Shown: piece by piece, positions 16,278-26,799 of the stretch | Layout: each line of letters opens with the position of its first letter | Numbering within the stretch: the first letter of the stretch is position 1 | NCBI GenBank assembly: GCA_913061415.1 | Contig: CAJXUD010000014.1 | Span: forward strand, 23,366-87,365 | Length of the DNA stretch: 64,000 bases | Direction: 5' to 3' | Source: an uncultured Oleispira sp. | GTDB lineage: Bacteria; Pseudomonadota; Gammaproteobacteria; Pseudomonadales; Oceanobacteraceae | Translations under genes and position numbers: made by a program | The notes under the pieces: model-generated | What the model saw: the letters and a program-made list of their open reading frames with translations, nothing else | Databases searched by the model: none | What the model was told of the DNA's origin: nothing

Positions 16278-18602
16278 TTACTTCTTTTTTCCGTGTTTTA
16301 TTTCGAAGCAGTGATGGATGTTAGCGCGTCGTGCATAATCATTAGGCACTGATTTAGCGCTTACATTCTCAATAGTGAACTGTTTTAGTGCACTCTCATC
16401 CATATCGAATTTTCTTAGGTTGTTCGAGAAGATCAAAAGACCGTGCTTGGTCAAGCGTGCCATCGCCATTTCGATCAATTCAACATGGTCACGCTGAATG
16501 TCCAAAATACCTTCCATCTTCTTTGAGTTAGAGAAAGTCGGCGGATCCATAAAGATCAAGTCGTACTTCTCTTCTTCAGTTTGGTCTTGAATGGTTTTCA
16601 ACCACTCTCGGCAATCTGCTTCAATAAACTGATGCTTTTCATCTTTCTTTTGCGCCTGCTCTTGCGCACCCCAAGGGTTGGTCACGGTTCGTGAGCTGCC
16701 TCGAGCATTGTCTTTGCTCGGCATTGCTGCAACTTTACCTTGATTACCTTGGGTCGTTCTTTCCAATAAACCATTTAAATGGAAGTTATCTTCAGCCCAG
16801 TTTAAATAGGTCTTAGATAAATCTACCGATGTGGTTGTTTTTGCCCCAGCAACCGCAGCATGAACACTGGCTGTCGCGGTATAACAGAACAGGTTTAAGA
16901 AACGCTGACCTTTTGCAATCGATGCAATTTTCATTCGTGTAGGACGGTGATCTAAGAATAACCCCGTATCCAAGTAATCTTGTAAATTCACCCAGATCTT
17001 GGCATTACCTTCGATCACTTCCATGCGGCGCGATTCGGCCTCTTGCTGGAAGTCGCTATTACGCTGGTATTGCTTCTTACCCGACTGACGCTCACGGCGC
17101 TTTAGTACAATATTCTCTTTGGCGATACCAGTTACTTCTGGTAATACTGCTAAAAGATCTAAAATACGGCGCTCAGCTTTGGCCGGTTCAATGGTTTTAG
17201 GTGCTACGTATTCTTGTACGTGCAAACAATCGTTATACATATCGATAGCGACTGAATATTCAGGCAAATCAGCATCATAGATACGGTAACAGTTAATGTT
17301 CTCGCGCTTTGCCCACTTACGTAACGGCTTTAGATTCTTTTTAAGACGGTTAGCAAAGGCTTCAACTGGACCTCTAATGGCCGTTGTCAGCACGGTCATA
17401 GAACGCTCATCACAGGCATTAAAGACCAAGAACGTACATGGAATAGCACCGTTATAAAAACTGTACTTTTTGTGCATGGGGCGGCGAATACTGCGCGCCA
17501 AATCAACATTACCGGTGATCATCGCCATACCCCAGTCAGGTAAGGTCGCACGAGTTACTTCATTCAACTCATTATATAAAGGTGCAAGCTGAGGCAATTC
17601 AGATAAACGCTCACCATAAGGTGGGTTACAAATAATCAAACCGCCTTCTTTAATCGTCTTTTCACGTAACCATAACTCTTGGAACGACTTAGATTGAATT
17701 TGAACTTTCTCATCCAGGATATCGTCGCCCACACCAGCGCGAGAGAAGTTAGACAGCGTCGCTTCCACCTGAAAAGGGTTGTTTTCATAACCAAAGAACT
17801 GACTTTCCATCGCAGCAAGGCCATCGGTGCGGCGTTGACGCGCTTCGTCAACGATGGTTTTCCAAACACCACGATCATGCAATTTCAAGGCTTCGAAGCC
17901 CTGCACCTGGCGATTCAAGCCTGGTGCAATATCAGCAGCCATCAGCAAGCCTTCAATTAATAACGTACCCGAACCACACATAGGATCGAGTAAGTTTTCA
18001 CCCTTGGCCGCACGTGCAGGCCAACCGGCACGAATCAATAACGCCGCCGCTAAGTTTTCTTTTAACGGTGCCTGGCCTGGCATCAAACGATAGCCACGTT
18101 TATGCAAGCTATCACCGGCGATGTTTAAGCTGATAGTGATTCGGCCATGGCGTAACTGCACTTCAATCTTTACGTCAGCGTCTTTATCAACATTTGGACG
18201 AGCGCCAACGTCTGCGCGGAAGCGATCACAAATAGCATCCTTAATTTTCTGACCACCAAACTGAGTATTATTAACAAACTCAGATTTGCCGTGAAAATCG
18301 ATGCGAATACTTTTATCAACCGTGAAATATTCAGACCATGGGATGTCATACGCCACATCGTACATCTGGTCGATATCGTCTACCTGACTTTCTTTTAGAG
18401 GCAGTAATAATCGCGTGGCGAGCCTTGTCCATAGACAAAAACGGTACGCCAGCTCAAGGTCGCCCAACCAGCTAACGCCCAAGTGACTTTCTTTAATCAC
18501 TTCTCCGCCTAACTGTCTGATTTCATCAGCTAATAGTTGCTCTACGCCTTTTGGACATACGGCAAATATTTCGCGCGGTTGACCCATTGTTAATTCTTGC
18601 AT
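16278..18602 (-). CDS. rlmKL: 23S rRNA bifunctional methyltransferase RlmKL
   Basis: 774 residues. An N-terminal THUMP region (about 50-165) is followed by the RlmL methylase domain with DPMCGSGTLLIEG and NPPYGERL (m2G2445), then a C-terminal RlmK domain with FLDHRPTR, NLFCYTATASVHA and DPPTFSNSKKMEG (m7G2069). It is longer than the E. coli protein (about 700). A polar, Gln/Lys-rich insert of about 40 residues is visible in the RlmK domain between LERTTQGN and QFIEADCREW. Possible starts are GTG 18611, ATG 18602 and ATG 18587; 18602 is chosen for its spacing from AGGTG. The homologous part begins at EIFAVCPKG, so all three are compatible. Confidence 0.93.
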   Translation of the reverse strand: MQELTMGQPREIFAVCPKGVEQLLADEIRQLGGEVIKESHLGVSWLGDLELAYRFCLWTRLATRLLLPLKESQVDDIDQMYDVAYDIPWSEYFTVDKSIRIDFHGKSEFVNNTQFGGQKIKDAICDRFRADVGARPNVDKDADVKIEVQLRHGRITISLNIAGDSLHKRGYRLMPGQAPLKENLAAALLIRAGWPARAAKGENLLDPMCGSGTLLIEGLLMAADIAPGLNRQVQGFEALKLHDRGVWKTIVDEARQRRTDGLAAMESQFFGYENNPFQVEATLSNFSRAGVGDDILDEKVQIQSKSFQELWLREKTIKEGGLIICNPPYGERLSELPQLAPLYNELNEVTRATLPDWGMAMITGNVDLARSIRRPMHKKYSFYNGAIPCTFLVFNACDERSMTVLTTAIRGPVEAFANRLKKNLKPLRKWAKRENINCYRIYDADLPEYSVAIDMYNDCLHVQEYVAPKTIEPAKAERRILDLLAVLPEVTGIAKENIVLKRRERQSGKKQYQRNSDFQQEAESRRMEVIEGNAKIWVNLQDYLDTGLFLDHRPTRMKIASIAKGQRFLNLFCYTATASVHAAVAGAKTTTSVDLSKTYLNWAEDNFHLNGLLERTTQGNQGKVAAMPSKDNARGSSRTVTNPWGAQEQAQKKDEKHQFIEADCREWLKTIQDQTEEEKYDLIFMDPPTFSNSKKMEGILDIQRDHVELIEMAMARLTKHGLLIFSNNLRKFDMDESALKQFTIENVSAKSVPNDYARRANIHHCFEIKHGKKK

Positions 18603-18855
18603 GCTCTGCACACCTAATTTGTCAAATAGCTGATTGTTTTAAGAACCAGATTTAATAGATAAAAATAATCGTTACAGCCGAGCCGTTAACGCGGTACAAC
18701 ATGTCATGGCATTAAGAACATGAGTGCACATTCTTGATGCCTGACTAAAAGCCTGCGTAGGTTTGCTTTAGGAAATTTACCTTGAGCGTCTAACCTTTAG
18801 CTTTTCTGAGTTTAGCAGGCTTACTGTTTAATATTTTGAGTGAGGATAATACTCT

Positions 18856-19050
18856 ATGAAGAAACAGAAACGCGACCAACAGCAACGCGCTTTTACACGT
18901 GGTTACCTAGCCGGCGCCGAGCGTCGCTCCAAAGATCTTGCCCCATCGGGCCCAGCACACGAATCATGGATGTCGGGCTGGCGAGAAGGTCGATCAGACA
19001 ACTGGGACGGAATGACCGGGGTATCAGGCATTCACAAACTAACTCTCTAA
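18856..19050 (+). CDS. rmf: Ribosome modulation factor RMF
   Basis: A 64-residue basic protein. MKKQKRDQQQRAFTRGYLAG at the N-terminus and SWMSGWREGRSDNWDG match RMF. RMF dimerises 70S ribosomes into inactive 100S particles in stationary phase. A TGAGGAT ribosome site lies about nine bases before the ATG. A strong terminator follows, so it is monocistronic, as elsewhere. It is slightly longer than E. coli RMF (55 residues), with an extended C-terminus. The 253-bp region between rlmKL and rmf should hold divergent promoters; I could not pick a convincing -35/-10 pair. Confidence 0.93.
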   Translation: MKKQKRDQQQRAFTRGYLAGAERRSKDLAPSGPAHESWMSGWREGRSDNWDGMTGVSGIHKLTL

Positions 19051-19101
19051 CGCACTTCTAAAATAATTCATTCATTTCTCCCTTTCGGGAGACAGTAAAA
19101 A

Positions 19102-19136
19102 AAGAAAGCCCAGCATAGTTCTGGGCTTTCTTTTTT
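19102..19136. terminator. Bidirectional terminator between rmf and pyrD
   Basis: An 11-bp stem (AGAAAGCCCAG / CTGGGCTTTCT) has an A run on one side and a T run on the other, so it can act for both convergent genes, rmf (+) and pyrD (-). Confidence 0.88.
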
Positions 19137-19154
19137 GTCTCACATACTGCGTTA

Positions 19155-20198
19155 TTATTTATTACGCGCGATATGAGCGGAAATGGCATCGACGCTTTCA
19201 CGAATCAATTCGGGTCCACGGAAAATAAAACCACTGTAAATTTGTACTAATTGAGCGCCTGCCTCAATTTTTTCTACCGCACCGGCACCCTCTAAGATAC
19301 CACCTACACCAATCACTGGCAGCTTACCATCAAGCGCAGCCACTAGTGCAGCCACGGTTTCGGTCGCTGAGTCTTCTAAAGGAGCACCACTTAGGCCCCC
19401 CGCTTCTGCACCAAACTTGTGTCCTTCTACCCCTTCACGAGATAGCGTGGTATTGGTTGCAATAACACCATCTATATTATTTTTGATCAATGTTTCTGCT
19501 ACCAAACGAACATTCTCTTCGTCCATATCCGGAGCAATTTTCACCAATACAGGCTTATAGCCAAATTCTTCAGCAAGTTCTAGCTGACGCGCTTTAATAG
19601 GCGCTAATAACTCATCTAAAGTATCGCCAAACTGCAAGTCACGCAGCCCTGGAGTATTCGGAGAAGAAATATTCACCGTAATGTAAGTCGCGTATTCGTA
19701 GACTTTGTTTAAGCAAATCAGATAGTCATCAACGGCTTTTTCTACAGGCGTATCAAAGTTTTTACCGATATTGATGCCCAATACACCTTTAAACTTAGCT
19801 TTTTTAACCTGTTCAACTAGATGATCAACACCTTTATTATTGAACCCCATACGGTTGATAATGGCTTGTTTGTCAGCAAGACGGAATAAGCGTGGCTTGG
19901 GATTACCTGGCTGAGGGCGAGGAGTAATGGTTCCAATTTCGATTGATCCAAAGCCTAAACGAGCGAATGCATCAATATAATCGCCGTTTTTATCCAATCC
20001 GGCTGCTAGGCCTACTGGGTTTGGGTAGGTAATACCCATTACTTCAACAGGGCAATCTGGAATTTTAGGCGCTATATAAGACAATAAAGATAAACGCTCT
20101 GCAGCGCCAAGCATATCAAGGCCAAGTTCATGAGACGTTTCGCCACTCATTTTGAACATTACTTTTCGTACTAAACCGTACCAATCGAAACCTGACAT
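19155..20198 (-). CDS. pyrD: Dihydroorotate dehydrogenase (quinone), class 2
   Basis: 347 residues from the ATG at 20198, preceded by AAGGCG six bases upstream; the frame extends further to 20252 without support. The class 2 signature is clear: an N-terminal membrane-associating helix region, [13 protein letters not shown] (FMN site), GINIGKN and the catalytic-serine motif [37 protein letters not shown] is the C-terminal phosphate-binding loop. It oxidises dihydroorotate to orotate in pyrimidine synthesis and passes electrons to ubiquinone at the inner membrane. Confidence 0.96.
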   Translation of the reverse strand: MSGFDWYGLVRKVMFKMSGETSHELGLDMLGAAERLSLLSYIAPKIPDCPVEVMGITYPNPVGLAAGLDKNGDYIDAFARLGFGSIEIGTITPRPQPGNPKPRLFRLADKQAIINRMGFNNKGVDHLVEQVKKAKFKGVLGINIGKNFDTPVEKAVDDYLICLNKVYEYATYITVNISSPNTPGLRDLQFGDTLDELLAPIKARQLELAEEFGYKPVLVKIAPDMDEENVRLVAETLIKNNIDGVIATNTTLSREGVEGHKFGAEAGGLSGAPLEDSATETVAALVAALDGKLPVIGVGGILEGAGAVEKIEAGAQLVQIYSGFIFRGPELIRESVDAISAHIARNK

Positions 20199-20340
20199 TA
20201 TCTTCGCCTTTTGAGTTTTGCTTAAGTTTGAAATTTGCTTAAGGTTGCACACGCTAAAAATCGCGCACAGTATACGATAGTAAGGTTAATTTTTAAACGT
20301 TTAAAGCCTTCAAGTCCGGCATTAAAAGGCGATTTATAGC

Positions 20341-20384
20341 GATATTAGAGCTATATGAGAGTGATATTAGAGCTATATGAGAGT
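20341..20384. repeat. 22-bp tandem repeat, two exact copies
   Basis: Two copies of a unit that begins GATATTAGAG and ends TGAGAGT, plus a partial third, lie between the pyrD upstream region and the DUF2835 gene. Confidence 0.85.
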
Positions 20385-20432
20385 GATATATTCGTTTACA
20401 GTATGAAGCACTTAACTTAATGCAACGCCGGC

Positions 20433-20654
20433 TTAATCCAGCCGTGAAATACCATCAAATTTATTATTGGCATCGAAGCATATTTTGAACGTACCGTGAA
20501 TGCCTTCATGGCCTACCACATTTTTTAAAATCCCTGCCGGAAAGCGGACAATACGACCATCTGTCGCAGTAGCAACTACGGTATGTACCTGCCCTTGATA
20601 AAAGTTGAGATAATCTTCACGAGATATATGGAGGGAAACGATAATTTCTTTCAT
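20433..20654 (-). CDS. DUF2835 family small protein
   Basis: 73 residues from the ATG at 20654. The sequence (LHISREDYLNFYQGQVHTVV, RIVRFPAGILKNVVGHEGIHGTF) resembles the DUF2835 family of gammaproteobacteria, a small beta-rich domain of unknown role. The frame extends upstream to 20720, but that start would overlap the divergent gene's ATG and lies outside the family's usual length. It is divergent from the methyltransferase gene with 64 bp between. Confidence 0.8.
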   Translation of the reverse strand: MKEIIVSLHISREDYLNFYQGQVHTVVATATDGRIVRFPAGILKNVVGHEGIHGTFKICFDANNKFDGISRLD

Positions 20655-20718
20655 CACCGGATAATAGCCAACCTGCTTAACGGCTTCAAGCACTTGTCCT
20701 AAACTGATAGAATGGCGC

Positions 20719-21720
20719 ATGAATGAATTAAAAACCCTAATTAGCCAAGCTTGGCAAGCCCGCAGCGACCTTCGTGTACAGTGGCAAGATGAACATACCG
20801 ATTGTTACCGTATATTTCATGGTACCAACGAAGGCGCACCTGGAACGACCCTCGATCGTTACGGCCCCTTAGTCATATTACAAACCTTTCATACTTCGCT
20901 CAGCGATGATGAATTGGCTCAAGTCCGAGCATTTAGTGATGAGACCTTCCCAGAGCTTCACGTTGTCTACAACGATCGCAGTCGTGACAATTCGCGCATT
21001 GAAACAGGCGATGATGAGCATGAGTTGGATAGCACCCCAATGGATGCGCAGGAGCTAGGGATTAAATATCGCGTTCAAGGTCGCCATCAGGGACAAGACC
21101 CTTGGCTATTTTTGGACCTGCGTTCAGGTCGACGCTATGTAAAAGCCCAAAGCGAAGGAAAAACTGTTTTAAACTTATTTTCTTATACGTGCGGAATTGG
21201 TATTGCAGCGGCAATGGGCGGCGCAAAACGCGTCGTCAATGTCGATTTTGCAGAGTCGTCATTAGCGGTTGGCATCGAGAATGCGAAGCTAAATAACCTT
21301 AAACAAGTCGAGTTTATTCAATCGGATGTGTTTCCGGCCATTAAACAGTTCGCCAATATGCCCATTGCCGTGCGCCGTGGTAAAAAACTGCCTAAGTATC
21401 CTAAGCATAAGCCCGAACAGTTTGATTTGGTCTTTTTAGACCCACCTCGCTGGGCTAAAAGTGCCTTTGGCAATGTCGATTTAATTCGAGATTATCAATC
21501 ACTGTTTAAGCCAAGCTTGTTAGCGACGAAAGACGGCGGTCAATTAATTTGCTGCAATAACGTCGCTCAGGTTGATCGTGATGAGTGGTTAGACTCATTA
21601 AAACGTTGTGCAATTAAAGCAGGTCGCCCTCTTAAGAGTATTGAAATGTTATTGCCCGATGCTGACTTTCCTAGCCCAGACGGTAACCCACCTTTAAAAA
21701 TTGCTATCTGCCAGCTTTAG
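20719..21720 (+). CDS. Class I SAM-dependent rRNA methyltransferase (RlmI-like)
   Basis: 333 residues of the COG1092 group. The N-terminal part has an RNA-binding PUA-like remnant with FHGTNEGAPGTTLDRYG. The SAM domain has LNLFSYTCGIGIAAAMGG (motif I) and the catalytic-type DPPRWAKS motif. In RlmI this motif serves m5C1962 of 23S rRNA; here the family is clear but the target base is not. It is shorter than RlmI, lacking part of the N-terminal domain. The start ATG is the only good one before the conserved region. Confidence 0.85.
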   Translation: MNELKTLISQAWQARSDLRVQWQDEHTDCYRIFHGTNEGAPGTTLDRYGPLVILQTFHTSLSDDELAQVRAFSDETFPELHVVYNDRSRDNSRIETGDDEHELDSTPMDAQELGIKYRVQGRHQGQDPWLFLDLRSGRRYVKAQSEGKTVLNLFSYTCGIGIAAAMGGAKRVVNVDFAESSLAVGIENAKLNNLKQVEFIQSDVFPAIKQFANMPIAVRRGKKLPKYPKHKPEQFDLVFLDPPRWAKSAFGNVDLIRDYQSLFKPSLLATKDGGQLICCNNVAQVDRDEWLDSLKRCAIKAGRPLKSIEMLLPDADFPSPDGNPPLKIAICQL

Positions 21721-21737
21721 CGTTGTCATTCATGTGA

Positions 21738-21812
21738 TAACTCTTGCTTTAATAACTCTTGCTTTAATAACTCTGGCTCTGATAACTCTGGCTCTGATAA
21801 CTCTGGCCTTAA
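21738..21812. repeat. 15-bp tandem repeat, five copies
   Basis: Five contiguous 15-base units: TAACTCTTGCTTTAA twice, TAACTCTGGCTCTGA twice and TAACTCTGGCCTTAA once. It is in the intergenic space just before the terminator and is not coding. Confidence 0.92.
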
Positions 21813-21844
21813 TAAATCAGATTAATTGGTTTATTTAAACGCAT

Positions 21845-21886
21845 AAAAAAGGGCTAATACTATTGAATAGTATTAGCCCTTTTTTG
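21845..21886. terminator. Bidirectional terminator between the methyltransferase and gdhB
   Basis: A long perfect stem (GGGCTAATACTAT / ATAGTATTAGCCC) has a three-base loop, an A run before it and a T run after it, and serves both convergent genes. Confidence 0.92.
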
Positions 21887-21924
21887 TCAGTCTGACGAAA
21901 TAACCACGTTGTTAAAAGAACTTA

Positions 21925-24900
21925 TCAGCTACCGTCAGAAGAAAGATGCTTACTGGCTTGTGCCAGATCAAGCAACTCACGCAACGCCACTGAATACATC
22001 GCGTATTCCGCTTTGTCGGACGCTCGAAGCTCATCCAGCATACGCTGCCAACGACTGACTAGGTGCGGATGGGCGGTCTTCCACTTATCCATCAATTCCA
22101 CCATTCCCATTTCACCACTATCTGCCGTATTTAATACAGACACCGTCAACGAGCGTAGCTGCCAATCCATATCATCACGGAAGGCTTCACGTGCTAAACC
22201 TTGCCAGTTTGATTTAACCTCTAAATTATTAATTTGCTCTAAGAACCAATTAAGCGATAAGGTTTCACCCACACAGAAATACGCTTCAGCGACTCGTTCG
22301 ACCGATAGATCGGTCTCATTAGAGGCTTCGATAATACCCAATGCAGAGAATAAGGAACTCGCTCCTGCCGCCAATGATGAAACATCCTCGGGTACATTTT
22401 GCTCCCTATAGCCATCAAACCGTTTCTGCCACGATTTTTGAGTCGAGCCTTTAAGCCATTGCGCCAAATTCTGCCTAACCGAATCAGCACTCGCCTTGAA
22501 CGATTTAACCTCAGCCGCAACATCCATATCAGAATGACGATTGCGTAAAAACCAACGACTGGCGCGCCTTACTAATCGCATTAAGCGGCTCATCATATCT
22601 GCCTGAACATGGGCCGGAATTTGATAATCTAACGCTTCGATGTGTGACCACAATTCGTGTAATCCAAATACATCACGGGCTGCAACATAAGCCCTCGCCA
22701 CCTCAACAACAGTTGCGCCGGTCGATTCAGTCAGGCGGTTTACAAAAGTAATCCCCATATAGTTCACTAAATCGTTCGCTAACTGGGTTGCGACAATTTC
22801 TGAGCGCAGTTTATGATTCATCACAGGGCCGTGATAATCATCCACCAGCTTTTGTGGAAACGCCGTTTCTACAATCGTGCTTAAGTAAGTATCTTGACTG
22901 ATTGCCTCTAAATTAAGACGTTCTTTTAGATCTGCCTTGGCATAAGAAATTAAGATCGATAACTCTGGTTTGGTTAAACCTTGGCCATTTAGCTTACGCT
23001 CAGAAATCGTTTCTTCATCAGGCAAGTATTCCAAAGCTCGGTTTAATTTCCCTGACTCTTCAAAGTCTCGAATTAAACTCACATATTCATCCATGCGCTC
23101 TTCACATTCTCGATGCGCTAGAGCAATGGCTTGGGTTTGGCGGTAGTTATTAGACAGCACAAGTGTCGATACCGCATCCGTCATATCCATAAATAGTTTA
23201 TTACGCTGTTTCATCGTCATGTCGCCAGAAGCAACAATTTCGTTCAGCATGATTTTGATATTTACTTCATGATCTGAGCAATCAACCCCACCGGCGTTAT
23301 CGATAAAATCAGTATAAGATGAGCCTCCAGACAGCGCAAACTCTACACGCCCTAGCTGTGTCATACCTAGGTTGCCGCCTTCACCAATGACTTTTGCACG
23401 AACCTGATTGCCATTAATTCTCACGGCGTCGGTGGCTTTATCACCAACATCTGCATGGCTCTCGCGACTGCCTTTAATGTAAGTACCAATACCACCATTC
23501 CAAATCAAATCGACGGGGGCTAATAGCAGTGCTTTGATCAGCTCTGTTGGTGCAAGCTCATCTTGAGTTATATCAAATCGGGCTTTCATCTCTGGGCTAA
23601 TCTTGATGGATTTAGCACTGCGTGAAAATACCGCCCCACCTTTCGAAATTAAGCCTTTATCAAAGTCATCCCAGGTTGATCGAGGCATTTCAAATAAACG
23701 TTTACGCTCAATATAGGTTGATGCTGACTCAGGATTAGGGTCAACAAAAATATGCATATGGTTAAACGCTGCTGTTAAGCGAATGTGTTCTGATAACAGC
23801 ATGCCATTACCAAAAACATCCCCCGCCATGTCGCCAACACCGACTACGGTAAAATCTTCTTCTTGCACATTTAAGCCAAGCTCACGAAAGTGTCGCTGAA
23901 CAGAAACCCAAGCGCCTCTGGCAGTAATCCCCATTTTCTTATGGTCATAACCAATTGAGCCACCGGAGGCAAATGCATCCCCCAGCCAAAAACCACGTTC
24001 AACGGCAATACCATTAGAAATATCTGAGAAAGTCGCCGTTCCTTTATCCGCAGCCACTACCAGATAGACATCATCTTCATCGTGGCGCACCACCTCCACA
24101 GGAGGAACAACCGCGCCATCAACCAAGTTATCCGTGACGTCTAAAAGTGAACTAATAAACGTTTTGTAACACGCAATGCCTTCTTTTAACCATTGGTCTC
24201 GCGACATATCGGGAGTGAGTTTTTTAGCAACAAACCCCCCTTTAGCACCAACAGGAACGATGACTGCGTTCTTAACTTGCTGCGCTTTTACTAAACCTAA
24301 TACTTCGGTACGGAAATCCTCATCACGATCCGACCAGCGCAAGCCCCCACGTGCAACCTTGCCACCGCGCAAATGCACACCTTCTACTCGAGGTGAGTAT
24401 ACAAAAATCTCAAACATTGGCCGTGGTAATGGCATGTCTGTAATTTGATGAGGGTTGAGCTTAAACGAAATGTAATCTTTAGCGCTGCCGTCTTCATTGC
24501 ACTGATAGAAGTTGGTTCGTAATGTCGCTTTTATTAGCTCTAAATAACGACGTACAATTCGGTCTTCGTTTAATTGCTCGACGCCATCCAGTGCAAGCAT
24601 GATTTGCTCTTCAAGAACGGAAAACGCTGCTTGTCTTTGTTCAATCGTCCATTCTGGATGCAGGCCAAATCTCACTTCAAAAGCTTGCACCAGCAAACGA
24701 CTGATGTTGATGTATCGGCATAAAGTCGCAGCAATCGATACTTCACTAATGCCAAAACGAATTTGTTTCATGTAGCGCGCATAACCACGCAACATGGCAA
24801 TTTCTCGCCAACCAATTTCTGACCCTAAAACCAGTTTATTAAAGCCATCACTTTCAGCATGACCATGCCAAATATTTTTAAATGTTTCTTGAAATAGCCC

Positions 24901-26799
24901 TTTAACTGCCTGCATATCAATGCGTTCTGCCAAGGTATATTCTAAAAGAAAATTATGAATCCAAACTTTACTGCCGTCTTCATAATGCACACCATAGGGA
25001 TGCTCACCAATGACCCGTAATCCAAGGTTTTCTAAAATAGGTAAAACATCTGATAAAGGCAGTACATCGTTAAGATTAAAAAGCTTAAATCGTAGCTGAT
25101 TCTCCCCCTCTTCTAGCTCACGATAAAAACTCATCGCGATGCCTTTTTCAGGGTGCTGCCTTAGATCTTCAATATGCTGAACATCGGCAACAGCAGTACG
25201 CGAACCAAAATCTTCGCGATAACCGACAGGAAATGCTGAGCGGTATATTTGATGATAACGATTCCCTTTTTCTTCACCAACCTGCTCTACCAATGCCGTA
25301 TGAAGATGGTCTCCCCAGCTGCGCGAGACTTGCTGAATTTTTCGCTCTATTTCTTTATGATCAACATCCCCACTTTCACTATCTTTTAGACGTAATACAA
25401 AATGCGTACGAGCCAGAATCGATTCAGAGAAATGAGTATTAAACTCTACAAATTTGGGATCGCAGGCTTCTTCCAAAACCTCCTGAATTTTTGTCCGTAA
25501 TTCGGTGTTGTAAATATCTCGTGGAGTATACACAAGGCAATATAAGAATTTCCCATACGTGCCTTTACGCAAGAAAGCACGAGTTTGTCGACGCTCTTGA
25601 ATATTAAGAATGCCGAGGGCGGTATTATAAAGCTGCTCTGAGGTTGATTGTATCAGCTCATCTCTTGGGTACGCCTCAAGTATACGGTTAATTTCTTTGC
25701 CGTTATGACTACTCTTATCGAAGCCAGATAATTTTCTAACTTGCTGTAACTTCTGACGAATCAAAGGAATGTTATTAGGGCTATCAATATAAACAATCGA
25801 AGTATATAACCCCATAAAGCGAATGCCGCCAATGACCTCCCCTTTTTCATTGAAGCGTTTTACGACAATATAATCAGGATACGCTGGACGGTGTATGCGG
25901 CTTCGCTCACCAGACTTAAAGAAGTTAACAATATCAGGGCTTAAAACGAAATCCTGAATTTCACCCGGCAGCTCTTCTAAATTACGACGATTATTACTGA
26001 TTTGATGGTATCTAAAACTGCCTAAATCACCACTTTCACTGCGTTCAATAAAGGTTTTTCCTGCTTTTCTTTCGATCGTAAACTCATCGCAACCCAAAAA
26101 AGTAAAATGATCATTTGCCAACCAAGTAAGAAAATCTTGTGACTCTTTAATCTCTTTTTTCGGTTTTTCACAGGGTAGTTCACTTAACCCAGCAGACGCT
26201 TTGGCCACACGGTCTTTTAATGCTGAAAAGTCCTCAACGCAATGGCTTACTTCATTGACTATTTCAACTAAGGTTGCAGATAAATCATCCAACATATCAA
26301 TATCAGTATGGCGATCGACTTCAATATATATAATCGATTCTGATTGGCTACTTTCTGAAGGTTTACTAAGCGGAGAAGACGACAGTTTCTTAAAGTCTTT
26401 ATCACGCTCTAAATGCACAACACACGAGATAATAGAATGCAGCGACATCTGACGACGATTCAGTTCTAGTCGAACCGAATCAATCAAAAAAGGCATTTCT
26501 TTAGAAAGCACTTCAATCACGGTATGAGTCGACTGCCAACCGTGTGCTTCAAAATCTGGATTAAAAACCCGCACTTTTGGCGTAGCAACATTATTCTTTT
26601 GTATAAACAACCAACATGACACGGTTGCCCCGTACAAGTCTTCCGTATTACGCGCATTTAAATCTGCACAAGGCGCGCCATCATAATAAAGTTCTGCAAA
26701 TAACTTTATTCGCTCTGCTTGTGCTTTATCATTGCGCTCATCAATCAATCGGTTAAGCGCTGTCAAATCGGGTTTATTCATTGGGTTGCTATTACTCAT
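21925..26799 (-). CDS. gdhB: NAD-specific glutamate dehydrogenase, large (about 180 kDa) class
   Basis: 1,624 residues from the ATG at 26799 (AGGT upstream). It is the large GdhB type: a long N-terminal region with ACT-like segments, a central catalytic domain with GAKGGFVAKK and VVGVGDMAGDVFGNGML, and the NGGIGTYIKGS and IGEGGNLGMTQ motifs. It oxidises glutamate to 2-oxoglutarate and ammonium with NAD+, and is mainly catabolic. The open frame runs another 38 codons upstream through a 15-bp tandem repeat and would add repeated VYAT/VYAM units; that part has no family counterpart and is unlikely to be translated. Monocistronic, with a shared terminator. Confidence 0.95.
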   Translation of the reverse strand: MSNSNPMNKPDLTALNRLIDERNDKAQAERIKLFAELYYDGAPCADLNARNTEDLYGATVSCWLFIQKNNVATPKVRVFNPDFEAHGWQSTHTVIEVLSKEMPFLIDSVRLELNRRQMSLHSIISCVVHLERDKDFKKLSSSPLSKPSESSQSESIIYIEVDRHTDIDMLDDLSATLVEIVNEVSHCVEDFSALKDRVAKASAGLSELPCEKPKKEIKESQDFLTWLANDHFTFLGCDEFTIERKAGKTFIERSESGDLGSFRYHQISNNRRNLEELPGEIQDFVLSPDIVNFFKSGERSRIHRPAYPDYIVVKRFNEKGEVIGGIRFMGLYTSIVYIDSPNNIPLIRQKLQQVRKLSGFDKSSHNGKEINRILEAYPRDELIQSTSEQLYNTALGILNIQERRQTRAFLRKGTYGKFLYCLVYTPRDIYNTELRTKIQEVLEEACDPKFVEFNTHFSESILARTHFVLRLKDSESGDVDHKEIERKIQQVSRSWGDHLHTALVEQVGEEKGNRYHQIYRSAFPVGYREDFGSRTAVADVQHIEDLRQHPEKGIAMSFYRELEEGENQLRFKLFNLNDVLPLSDVLPILENLGLRVIGEHPYGVHYEDGSKVWIHNFLLEYTLAERIDMQAVKGLFQETFKNIWHGHAESDGFNKLVLGSEIGWREIAMLRGYARYMKQIRFGISEVSIAATLCRYINISRLLVQAFEVRFGLHPEWTIEQRQAAFSVLEEQIMLALDGVEQLNEDRIVRRYLELIKATLRTNFYQCNEDGSAKDYISFKLNPHQITDMPLPRPMFEIFVYSPRVEGVHLRGGKVARGGLRWSDRDEDFRTEVLGLVKAQQVKNAVIVPVGAKGGFVAKKLTPDMSRDQWLKEGIACYKTFISSLLDVTDNLVDGAVVPPVEVVRHDEDDVYLVVAADKGTATFSDISNGIAVERGFWLGDAFASGGSIGYDHKKMGITARGAWVSVQRHFRELGLNVQEEDFTVVGVGDMAGDVFGNGMLLSEHIRLTAAFNHMHIFVDPNPESASTYIERKRLFEMPRSTWDDFDKGLISKGGAVFSRSAKSIKISPEMKARFDITQDELAPTELIKALLLAPVDLIWNGGIGTYIKGSRESHADVGDKATDAVRINGNQVRAKVIGEGGNLGMTQLGRVEFALSGGSSYTDFIDNAGGVDCSDHEVNIKIMLNEIVASGDMTMKQRNKLFMDMTDAVSTLVLSNNYRQTQAIALAHRECEERMDEYVSLIRDFEESGKLNRALEYLPDEETISERKLNGQGLTKPELSILISYAKADLKERLNLEAISQDTYLSTIVETAFPQKLVDDYHGPVMNHKLRSEIVATQLANDLVNYMGITFVNRLTESTGATVVEVARAYVAARDVFGLHELWSHIEALDYQIPAHVQADMMSRLMRLVRRASRWFLRNRHSDMDVAAEVKSFKASADSVRQNLAQWLKGSTQKSWQKRFDGYREQNVPEDVSSLAAGASSLFSALGIIEASNETDLSVERVAEAYFCVGETLSLNWFLEQINNLEVKSNWQGLAREAFRDDMDWQLRSLTVSVLNTADSGEMGMVELMDKWKTAHPHLVSRWQRMLDELRASDKAEYAMYSVALRELLDLAQASKHLSSDGS

